This document shows, piece after piece, positions 1 through 5,777 of a DNA stretch of 9,304 nucleotides. The stretch's first letter is position 1, and every line of letters begins with the position of its first letter. A model generated the notes under the pieces. That model had not been told where the DNA came from. It did no database searches and was given only the letters and a program-made list of their open reading frames with translations. Origin of the DNA: an uncultured Eubacterium sp. (GTDB lineage: Bacteria; Bacillota; Clostridia; Lachnospirales; Lachnospiraceae). The DNA is taken from positions 1-9,304 of the forward strand of contig CAJOPM010000027.1 in NCBI GenBank assembly GCA_905236225.1, in the 5' to 3' direction. The position numbers and the translations under genes were made by a program.

Positions 1-142
1 AAAAGTGTCCGCATTAACACAGAGTTTTTTGTGTTTATGAACAGATAGCAAGGCAGATTGCAGATCTGTGTTTTACTAAACAGTTATTAAAGCAGCATAT
101 TGATTGCGACAGATTGAATAAATGCGAAAGAGGTTGATAATT
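1..142 (+). other. Upstream region of scfA; no gene or clear promoter seen
   Basis: No convincing coding sequence is visible; the frame open at the left edge closes at 46-48 after 15 codons and cannot be assigned. AACACAGA (16-23) is perfectly complementary to TCTGTGTT (65-72), which is followed by a short T run, and smaller hairpins (41-46 with 64-69, and 54-58 with 64-68) use the same right arm. This could be the weak end of an upstream transcript or part of the scfA leader. I could not find a -35/-10 pair I trust. An AAAGAGG ribosome binding site at 127-133 serves scfA. Confidence 0.3.
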
Positions 143-286
143 ATGAAACATGTTAAGACATTGCAGACTAAGAATCTTCAGAACACAGTTAAAAAGGGCG
201 GATGCGGCGAATGTCAGACATCTTGCCAGTCAGCTTGCAAGACTTCATGCACAGTAGGAAATCAGACTTGCGAGAAGAGCAAGTAA
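143..286 (+). CDS. scfA: SCIFF six-cysteine ranthipeptide precursor
   Basis: This 47-residue peptide starts MKHVKTLQTKNLQ, has a Gly-Gly at 19-20 and then six cysteines at 21, 24, 28, 32, 36 and 43, with core GGCGECQTSCQSACKTSC (19-36). That is the pattern of the SCIFF family (six cysteines in forty-five residues), radical-SAM-modified RiPP precursors found across Clostridia. In the family a radical SAM maturase joins cysteine sulfur to a nearby residue; from memory the characterised CteA bond is Cys32-Thr37, and Cys32 and Thr37 are both present here. The start is supported by AAAGAGG nine bases upstream. The gene is too short for most gene finders. The maturase gene, usually next to the precursor, is not downstream within this window, so it must be upstream or elsewhere. 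The role of the mature peptide is not known to me. Confidence 0.93.
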   Translation: MKHVKTLQTKNLQNTVKKGGCGECQTSCQSACKTSCTVGNQTCEKSK

Positions 287-309
287 GCATTTAACTCAGT
301 CGGAGAAAT

Positions 310-341
310 CCCCCACCTCTAAGCGTTAGCGTAGGTGGGGG
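310..341. repeat. G-rich hairpin core of intergenic element, copy 1
   Basis: CCCCCACCT (310-318) pairs perfectly with AGGTGGGGG (333-341). The intervening bases CTAAGCGTTAGCGT hold a further short CTAA/TTAG stem. The segment from 318 to 341 (TCTAAGC, three bases, AGCGTAGG, one base, GGGGG) recurs at 8791-8813. It lies 24 nt after the scfA stop. No T run follows, so it is not a typical intrinsic terminator, although the stem alone could impede transcription or protect the scfA mRNA 3' end. Confidence 0.75.
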
Positions 342-350
342 TATGACAAA

Positions 351-422
351 CTTAACTCAGTCGGGGTACCCTAAAGGACTAGGAATGCTAAGCATTCCGT
401 CGCAAGCTCCGACTTAAGTTAA
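351..422. repeat. Nested inverted repeat inside copy 1
   Basis: CTTAACTCAGTCGGGG (351-366) repeats the sequence of the outer left arm in direct orientation. It can pair imperfectly with CTCCGACTTAAGTTAA (407-422), with a G-U pair, one mismatch and one bulge. A tight internal hairpin, GGAATGC (382-388) with GCATTCC (392-398), sits in the loop. The outer left arm (291-305) could also pair with 407-422, so alternative folds compete. Confidence 0.65.
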
Positions 423-446
423 ACGCTCCGCTTTTGATGCGCACGA

Positions 447-484
447 ATTCGGACAGGAATTTGTCTGCTGAAGCAGACCCGAAT
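447..484. repeat. Two-step hairpin within the scfA-cysT gap
   Basis: ATTCGG (447-452) pairs with CCGAAT (479-484), and inside it GTCTGC (463-468) pairs with GCAGAC (473-478) around a TGAA loop. Ten unpaired bases (453-462) form a bulge on the 5' side. It is one of the internal branches of the 285-550 element. Confidence 0.55.
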
Positions 485-492
485 CCGGCGCG

Positions 493-514
493 CAAGACTC
501 GCGAGCGAGTCTTG
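493..514. repeat. Perfect CTCGCGAGCGAG-type palindrome, copy 1
   Basis: CAAGACTCGC (493-502) and GCGAGTCTTG (505-514) are exact reverse complements separated by GA. An almost identical palindrome lies at 9122-9149 with one base pair swapped (A-T here, T-A there). No T run follows on either strand, so this copy is not an obvious terminator. TTGACC at 512-517 resembles a -35 box, but no well-placed -10 was found. Confidence 0.7.
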
Positions 515-570
515 ACCTTTGTCGCAGATCTTCGACTGGGTTAAATGCTTAATAGGAGTAATACTTTATT

Positions 571-1437
571 ATGAACGAAAGTAATGCAAAAACAATAAAA
601 CGACGAAAGACAAAAGGTGGGCGGACTATCCCCGGTTTTTCGCTTACAATGGGCGTTACAATAGCGATGCTTTCGGTGTTTATATTAATACCGTTAGCAT
701 CGGTTTTTGTGTATGCTTTTAAGATGAGCCCGGCAGAATTTTTTGAGACCGTAACCCAAAGCGCGGTGCTTTATGCTTTCAGAACAAGTATTGTATCAGC
801 ACTTATAGCAGCTGCGATAAATTGTGTATTCGGAGTGATACTTGCTTGGGTTTTGGTAAGATATGATTTTCCGTTAAAGAGATTAATTGATGGTCTTATA
901 GAGCTTCCGTTTGCCCTTCCTACAGCTGTAGCCGGTATTACATTATCAAAGATGTATTCATCAACCGGAGTGTTGGGGGGCCTGCTTGGGAAAATAGGTA
1001 TAGAAGTATCATATACACACCTTGGAATAATAGTTGCTCTCGTGTTTATAGGAATACCGTTTGTAGTAAGAGCTATACAGCCTGTGCTTGAAAAGTTTGA
1101 CAAACAATACGAAGAGGCTGCGTATATATTAGGAGCGAACAAGAGAGTAACATTTTTTAGGGTTATATTATCAGAACTCAGGCCGGCAATTTTAACCGGA
1201 TTTGGCCTTGCGTTTGCAAGGGGGCTTGGCGAATACGGAAGTGTTATATATATTTCGGGAAACAGCGTTAAGGATCACACGCAGGTGGTTTCATATGTAA
1301 TTATGCAAAAGCTTAATTATATAGATTATGAGGGAGCGACCTGTATTGCGCTGGTGCTTTTGATAATTTCTTTTTTACTTCTGCTTTTTATCAACATAGT
1401 GCAGATGAGACAGTCGCGTCGTACCAATGATTTATAG
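571..1437 (+). CDS. cysT: Sulfate/thiosulfate ABC transporter permease CysT
   Basis: The 288-residue protein is an inner-membrane permease of the MetI-type ABC importer superfamily. After a basic N-terminus it has a first membrane segment at about 24-50 and several further hydrophobic segments. The EAA cytoplasmic loop that docks the ATPase begins at Glu181-Glu182-Ala-Ala with Gly188. Stretches such as ELPFALPTAVAGITL and FARGLGEYGSVIYISGN are typical of CysT (CysU) rather than of molybdate or iron permeases. The ATG is preceded by AGGAG at 554-558, with a rather long 12-base gap. It is the first gene of cysT-cysW-cysA, and its stop overlaps the cysW ribosome binding site. A periplasmic-type binding protein gene (sbp or cysP), usual in this operon, is not upstream. 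Exact substrate (sulfate, thiosulfate or both) cannot be told from sequence. Confidence 0.93.
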   Translation: MNESNAKTIKRRKTKGGRTIPGFSLTMGVTIAMLSVFILIPLASVFVYAFKMSPAEFFETVTQSAVLYAFRTSIVSALIAAAINCVFGVILAWVLVRYDFPLKRLIDGLIELPFALPTAVAGITLSKMYSSTGVLGGLLGKIGIEVSYTHLGIIVALVFIGIPFVVRAIQPVLEKFDKQYEEAAYILGANKRVTFFRVILSELRPAILTGFGLAFARGLGEYGSVIYISGNSVKDHTQVVSYVIMQKLNYIDYEGATCIALVLLIISFLLLLFINIVQMRQSRRTNDL

Positions 1438-1447
1438 GAGGGATTAA

Positions 1448-2305
1448 ATGAACAGTGATATAAAAAATAACAAAAAGAAAATACCTCCTGCGGGTATTGT
1501 ACTTATTATCATTTCGATTGCATTTATAGCACTTATGCTGGTATTTCCGCTTGTTGCGGTAATTGTTAATTCACTTAAAAAAGGATTGGCATTTTATTTG
1601 GAAGCTGTAAGCACAGACTATGTATTATCTGCGCTTAAGGTCACAATAATAGCAACAATAATTGCGCTTATTGTTAATACGGTATTTGGAATTGTAGCAT
1701 CATGGCTTCTTACTAAGTTCTCGTTTAAGGGTAAGCAGTTTTTGGCAACACTTATAGATATACCTTTTTCAATATCTCCGGTTATAGCAGGTCTTGCATT
1801 TATCATGACTTTCGGAAGACTTGGATGGGCAAGCGGAATAGTTGATGCTATAAACAATGCGCTTGGCACAGATATTCAGATAGTTTTTGCAATTCCAGGA
1901 GTGGTACTTGCTACGATATTTGTTACATTTCCGTTTGTCTCAAGAGAAATTATTCCCGTGCTTAATTCACAGGGAACAGATGAAGAAGAGGCAGCGGCGC
2001 TTATGGGGGCAAAGGGATTTACAATATTTAGAAAGATTACATTTCCCCAGATGAAATGGGCGCTCATTTACGGAATGATATTGTGCGCAGCCAGAGCACT
2101 TGGTGAGTTTGGCGCAGTAAACGCACTTTCGAAGACCAGAGGTGAGACATTTACGCTTCCGCTTGAAATTGATGCTCTATACTTGGCAGGATCAGCTGAT
2201 TCTATTACAGAGGCATTTGCAGTATCTTCGATACTCGTTATAATTGCGGTTGTTGTTTTGATACTGAGAAATATATTTGAGTACAGAGCAAAAAAGAAGA
2301 GTTAA
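1448..2305 (+). CDS. cysW: Sulfate/thiosulfate ABC transporter permease CysW
   Basis: The 285-residue second permease of the importer should pair with CysT to form the membrane channel. It has a first membrane segment at about 16-43 and a multi-helix core. Family-typical stretches include DIPFSISPVIAGLAF and, near the C-terminal third, CAARALGEFGAVNALS. The EAA loop is at Glu181-Ala182-Ala183 with Gly187, and binds CysA. The start has a perfect AGGAGG (1436-1441) six bases upstream, which overlaps the cysT stop codon and suggests translational coupling. The length is normal for the family. CysW and CysT are related to each other; their order here matches the common cysT-cysW-cysA layout. Confidence 0.93.
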   Translation: MNSDIKNNKKKIPPAGIVLIIISIAFIALMLVFPLVAVIVNSLKKGLAFYLEAVSTDYVLSALKVTIIATIIALIVNTVFGIVASWLLTKFSFKGKQFLATLIDIPFSISPVIAGLAFIMTFGRLGWASGIVDAINNALGTDIQIVFAIPGVVLATIFVTFPFVSREIIPVLNSQGTDEEEAAALMGAKGFTIFRKITFPQMKWALIYGMILCAARALGEFGAVNALSKTRGETFTLPLEIDALYLAGSADSITEAFAVSSILVIIAVVVLILRNIFEYRAKKKS

Positions 2306-2317
2306 AGGAGGCAGACG

Positions 2318-3412
2318 ATGTACGTTGAACTTAAGAATATAAATAAAAAATACGGAGATTTTGAAGCATCAAAAGATGTTAATATTTCCATAGAAAAGGG
2401 AAGTCTTGTGGCACTGCTTGGACCTTCGGGAAGCGGCAAGACGACAATACTTAGAATGATAGCAGGACTTGAAACGCCGACATCGGGAGACATATTTATT
2501 GATGGCAAAAGGGTAAATGATGTTGCTCCTGCAGACAGAGGGATAGGATTTGTGTTTCAAAGCTATGCTCTCTTTAGATATATGACAGTATATCAAAATA
2601 TAGCATTCGGACTTCAGCTTAAAAAAGCTGATAAGAAATATATAAAAGAAAGAGTTAATGAGCTTCTTAAGCTTACATCACTTGAAGGATTGGAAAAACG
2701 TTATCCCAATCAGCTCTCGGGCGGACAGCGTCAAAGAGTAGCATTTGCCAGAGCACTTGCTCCGTCTCCGAATCTTTTACTTCTTGATGAGCCGTTTGCC
2801 GCAATAGATGCCAAAGTTCGTCAAGAACTCAGAAGTTGGCTTAGAGAGATGATATATAAAGTTGGAATTACATCCATATTTGTTACGCATGATCAGGATG
2901 AGGCTGTAGAAGTTGCGGATAGCATAGTGGTAACCAACAAGGGACGTGTAGAGCAAATAGGCTCACCTACACAGATCTACAGAGAGCCGCAGACTCCATT
3001 TGTAGCAGAGTTTATTGGACAGTCTACAATACTTGAGGATTATTACAAGCTTCAGGGATTTGACAAGGGCAACTACAAGGGAGCGGTTGTAAGACCTGAG
3101 TTTGTTGAGGTGTTTAAAAGCGACAACGAAAAGTTCAAAAACATTATTCCTTTCTCTGAGGAAGGCGTTATTACGGATATATTATTCAGAGGAAATTCGC
3201 TGGAGCTTAAAGTAGAAGTGGCAGGTGTTGTACTTACTACACATCGCTCGCTTCAAAGACGTCCTGTAAAGGTGGGCGAAAAGATGAGGGTTATCATTTA
3301 CAAGCTATATGCTTTTGATGACCAAAAGGCATATCTGCTTGAAAATAATCTGATTCCTGAAAGTGCCAAAGAACAGGACATATATGAAAGCGGCGGATAT
3401 TTTGTAGGATAA
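2318..3412 (+). CDS. cysA: Sulfate/thiosulfate import ATP-binding protein CysA
   Basis: This 364-residue cytoplasmic ATPase powers the CysTW importer. The nucleotide-binding domain is complete: Walker A GPSGSGKTT at 35-43, Q-loop Gln81, signature LSGGQ at 133-137, Walker B LLLLDEP at 153-159 and the switch His191. The sequence DEPFAAIDAKVRQELRSWLR is characteristic of CysA, where AKVR(K/Q)ELR and WLR recur. Residues from about 235 onward form the regulatory/TOBE-like C-terminal domain. AAAGGAGG (2304-2311), overlapping the cysW stop, lies six bases before the ATG. It is the last gene of the operon and is followed at once by a strong hairpin terminator. Nothing is missing or broken. Confidence 0.94.
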   Translation: MYVELKNINKKYGDFEASKDVNISIEKGSLVALLGPSGSGKTTILRMIAGLETPTSGDIFIDGKRVNDVAPADRGIGFVFQSYALFRYMTVYQNIAFGLQLKKADKKYIKERVNELLKLTSLEGLEKRYPNQLSGGQRQRVAFARALAPSPNLLLLDEPFAAIDAKVRQELRSWLREMIYKVGITSIFVTHDQDEAVEVADSIVVTNKGRVEQIGSPTQIYREPQTPFVAEFIGQSTILEDYYKLQGFDKGNYKGAVVRPEFVEVFKSDNEKFKNIIPFSEEGVITDILFRGNSLELKVEVAGVVLTTHRSLQRRPVKVGEKMRVIIYKLYAFDDQKAYLLENNLIPESAKEQDIYESGGYFVG

Positions 3413-3458
3413 AAAGAAGACTTTTCTTAGGGTAATACCCTAAGAGAAGTCTTCTTTT
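3412..3458. terminator. Long bidirectional terminator between cysA and the methyltransferase gene
   Basis: The arm beginning AAAAGAAGACTT at 3412 pairs with the arm ending AAGTCTTCTTTT at 3458. This gives about 22 base pairs with a single G-U position (3424/3446), closing on an AAT loop between GGGT and ACCC. It starts in the cysA stop codon and reaches the last codons of the convergent gene. A runs on one side and T runs on the other make it usable on both strands. Confidence 0.88.
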
Positions 3459-4317
3459 AGCATTTCTCCCATCTTCCGCAAGCGCCGCAGGGAAGAGTCA
3501 GACCTGTTGAAGATACTTTCAGACCTAATTCATCACAGCTTACGCGCCCGTCATATGATTTCATATTATCTGAGAGGATATAGTGAAGCACTCCGGGAGC
3601 AAGCCCTGTAGTATATGAATTGATCAAGAAGAAAATCGGATCATCTGATAGCAGTTTTGTGCATTTTTGCACAAGAGGATATAGGTTGTCTTCAATTTTC
3701 CAGGTTTCTCCTTTAGGACCGCGACCGTAAGAAGGAGGATCCATAATAATAGCATCATAATGATTGCCTCTTCGGATTTCCCGTTCTACAAATTTGATGC
3801 AATCATCAACAAGCCAGCGGATAGGTTTGTCTGATAGACCGGAAAGCTGAGCATTTTCCTTGCCCCAGCCAACCATGCCTTTTGAGGCATCAACATGCGT
3901 TACGGCGGCGCCGGCACGGGCGGCGGAAAGCGTAGCGCCTCCTGTGTATGCGAACAAATTTAACACCTTGATTTGGCGCGGGCAGGATTTTATTTTATCT
4001 GCACACCAATCCCAGTTAGCAGCTTGTTCGGGAAATATTCCGGTATGTTTAAAGCTAAAAGGCTTTAGCCTGAAAGTAAGATCTTTGTATTTTATTGACC
4101 ATTCCTCGGGGAGATCGAAAAACTCCCAACTACCGCCACCCGATTTACTTCTGTGATAACGGGCGTTAAGCTTATTCCAGCGTGGGTCGTTTTTCTCTGA
4201 TTTCCAGATTACCTGAGGATCCGGACGAAGTAATATATATCGGCCCCATCTTTCAAGCTTTTCTTTATTTGAACAATCGAGAACTTCATAGTCTCTCCAG
4301 CCGTTGGCAATCCACAT
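3457..4317 (-). CDS. Class I SAM-dependent methyltransferase, RlmI/COG1092-like
   Basis: The 286-residue protein carries a Rossmann-type methyltransferase fold in its C-terminal two thirds. SAM-binding motif I is VLNLFAYTGG at 118-127, the acidic residue after strand 2 is Asp143, and the catalytic-type motif DPPSYGRG is at 193-200. These are shared with RlmI/RlmK-like rRNA m5C/m2G methyltransferases, though the protein is shorter than RlmI (about 396 residues) and lacks an obvious N-terminal PUA domain; its first 100 residues instead form a short strand-rich region. The start has GGAG ten bases upstream and an extended -10 promoter beyond it. It converges on cysA and is divergent from the envelope genes, so it is probably transcribed alone. 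RNA is the likely substrate, but the target base is not predictable here. Confidence 0.8.
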   Translation of the reverse strand: MWIANGWRDYEVLDCSNKEKLERWGRYILLRPDPQVIWKSEKNDPRWNKLNARYHRSKSGGGSWEFFDLPEEWSIKYKDLTFRLKPFSFKHTGIFPEQAANWDWCADKIKSCPRQIKVLNLFAYTGGATLSAARAGAAVTHVDASKGMVGWGKENAQLSGLSDKPIRWLVDDCIKFVEREIRRGNHYDAIIMDPPSYGRGPKGETWKIEDNLYPLVQKCTKLLSDDPIFFLINSYTTGLAPGVLHYILSDNMKSYDGRVSCDELGLKVSSTGLTLPCGACGRWEKC

Positions 4318-4356
4318 TGTGTTTTTACTCCTTTTTTTAAATGAAATTTGAGAACT

Positions 4357-4365
4357 ATTATAACA
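4357..4365 (-). promoter_or_regulatory. Extended -10 promoter for the methyltransferase gene
   Basis: On the minus strand the bases read TGT followed by TATAAT, a consensus extended -10 element (TGNTATAAT). It is about 40 bases before the methyltransferase ATG and leaves a leader of roughly 30 bases containing GGAG. No good -35 box is at the right distance, which is usual for extended -10 promoters. The same AT-rich gap must also hold the promoter for the plus-strand envelope genes; TAGACA (4366-4371) and TATTAT (4388-4393) are the best pair seen, but weak. Confidence 0.6.
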
Positions 4366-4420
4366 TAGACAATTAATATTATGATATTATTATTAACATC
4401 ATATGTTTGGAGAGAGGATT

Positions 4421-5752
4421 ATGCTGAAGAAAATATTAGCTGTTATTACAAGCCTGTCAATGCTTATGGGCAGTGCATCTTATGTATGCATGGCTGATAC
4501 GCAGGATACATATAAAGATGCATCTTTTATAAAAATGACACAGATTGATATTGAAGATGACGTTGCAGACAATTATACAAATAAAACATATCTGTCTGCG
4601 GCAAAGGCTTCAGTTAAATACACAACTTCGTGGGATAAATATTCGACCAATTATTTCTATAACAAGCTCGGAGCCAAGAAAAGGGCTGTATATCGAGATA
4701 TGATGGATGCGTGTAACAAGCTGCTGACCACTAAAAAGGATGCAACATCCATATCAGGGTATCCGGTAACACCTGTTGTATATTGTGACAAAAGTCTTAT
4801 GACTAAGAGTGAAGTAAACAAATTTGAACTGATGTTTAGATATTCCAATCCGCAGTTTTTCTTTTTGACGTCTTCCTATTTTTGCGAATCTGTAACTGTC
4901 GGCACAAAGAAGATGTGGATGATAGCTTTTGTTGTATATGACAATTTTGAAAACGGATCAACCAGATATAAAGCTGCTACAAAAATAAAAAACAAAGTAA
5001 CGAAATGGATTAGCAACGCAAAAAGCAAATATACAACCGACGAAAGAAGAGTTAAATATTTCCATAATAAGATAGTTAACAAAATTGAGTATGATTATGA
5101 ATTTGATGCGGCTTCGAGTAGCGAGCGTTCCGACATTGAGCAAAAACATTATACTCAAAGTGTTTATAGCGTATTTTGCAAGAACATCTCGGTGTGCTCG
5201 GGATATTCCCAGGCACTTCAGATGCTTTGCAATGGTGCGGGGATAGACTGCCTTACGGTTACATCCGATTATCATGCGTGGAATAAAGTCAGGATAAATG
5301 ATGCATGGTATAATATAGACGCCACATGGGATGACTCGGGATATGGATATTATTATTATGTAAGAAGTGATTATGTATATGATCATGATGATGCATTAGG
5401 GGTAAAATACCATAAAGAAGAGCCGGCGTGGAAAAATGCGCCAAAGTGCTCGTTTGACAGCGGATCAACTATTGCTCATGCAGGGAAAGCAAAAGTTTTG
5501 TCTCAAAGTGTAGATGCTCCTTTGATAAAGGCAGTAAAGAAATCAAGCGGCGAGTACAAAGTGGTAATAAAGACATCGGATGATGCTGCTAAAATCTATT
5601 ATACTATAGATGGCATACGTCCATCCTGTGCATCTACAAGAAGTAATATATATAAAAAGGCATTAACCCTTACCAAAAGCGAACTTAAATCACTAAGGGC
5701 GATAGCAATAAAAAATAAATACAAAGATAGTAAGATTGCAACATACGGATAG
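4421..5752 (+). CDS. Secreted transglutaminase-like protein with a C-terminal chitobiase/FN3-associated domain
   Basis: The ATG at 4421 is preferred over the in-frame ATG at 4403. It is preceded by GGAGAGAGG (4409-4417) and begins a clear signal peptide (MLKKILAVITSLSMLMGSAS), probably cut near residue 25. The 443-residue protein is then exported. A transglutaminase/protease-like core is centred on Cys259 (in VCSGYSQALQMLC), His285 (in YHAWNKV) and Asp300 (in YNIDATWDD), the expected Cys-His-Asp triad. Residues about 379-443, with KIYYTIDGIRP, resemble the CHB_HEX_C_1/FN3-associated beta domain found on secreted clostridial proteins. Such domains may act as peptidases or cross-linkers on wall peptides; the substrate is unknown. 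It is followed after 25 bp by two wall hydrolase genes, which points to an envelope role. Confidence 0.85.
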   Translation: MLKKILAVITSLSMLMGSASYVCMADTQDTYKDASFIKMTQIDIEDDVADNYTNKTYLSAAKASVKYTTSWDKYSTNYFYNKLGAKKRAVYRDMMDACNKLLTTKKDATSISGYPVTPVVYCDKSLMTKSEVNKFELMFRYSNPQFFFLTSSYFCESVTVGTKKMWMIAFVVYDNFENGSTRYKAATKIKNKVTKWISNAKSKYTTDERRVKYFHNKIVNKIEYDYEFDAASSSERSDIEQKHYTQSVYSVFCKNISVCSGYSQALQMLCNGAGIDCLTVTSDYHAWNKVRINDAWYNIDATWDDSGYGYYYYVRSDYVYDHDDALGVKYHKEEPAWKNAPKCSFDSGSTIAHAGKAKVLSQSVDAPLIKAVKKSSGEYKVVIKTSDDAAKIYYTIDGIRPSCASTRSNIYKKALTLTKSELKSLRAIAIKNKYKDSKIATYG

Positions 5753-5777
5753 ATGATTAACTGTGAGGATTTTATTT

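Larger units (their letters stand above)
285..550. repeat. Composite inverted-repeat intergenic element, copy 1
   Basis: The 21 nt at 285-305 (starting AAGCATTTAACTCAG) can pair with 530-550 (ending GGGTTAAATGCTT) over all 21 positions, with two G-U pairs (303/532 and 296/539). The left arm overlaps the last two bases of the scfA stop codon, and the right arm ends four bases before the cysT AGGAG. Between the arms are at least four hairpins: 310-341, 351-422, 447-484 and 493-514. The element thus fills almost the whole scfA-cysT gap and is richer in GC than its neighbours. It resembles either a transposase-less MITE-like insertion or a large branched RNA. No ORF of note and no T-box or SAM-riboswitch signature was recognised in it. 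A shorter relative lies at 8764-8858. Confidence 0.8.

Noticed and set aside
1..48. C-terminus of an upstream gene
   Set aside because: The open frame has only 15 codons before a stop and no recognisable motif.
512..546. cysT promoter (TTGACC at 512-517, or TTGTCG at 519-524 with TTAAAT at 541-546)
   Set aside because: The first has no -10 at 16-18 bases; the second is a poor match on both boxes and would put the start point very near the ribosome binding site.
285..550. An insertion sequence
   Set aside because: There are good inverted ends but no transposase reading frame in 266 bp and no clear target duplication; recorded as a repeat element instead.
285..570. A known riboswitch or T-box controlling cysTWA
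   Set aside because: I saw no T-box AGGGTGG-type bulge and no SAM-riboswitch-like core; the structure is dominated by inverted repeats related to one found after an unrelated gene.
4403..4420. Upstream ATG as start of the transglutaminase-like gene
   Set aside because: It would place the strong GGAGAGAGG inside the coding region and add six residues in front of a normal signal peptide.
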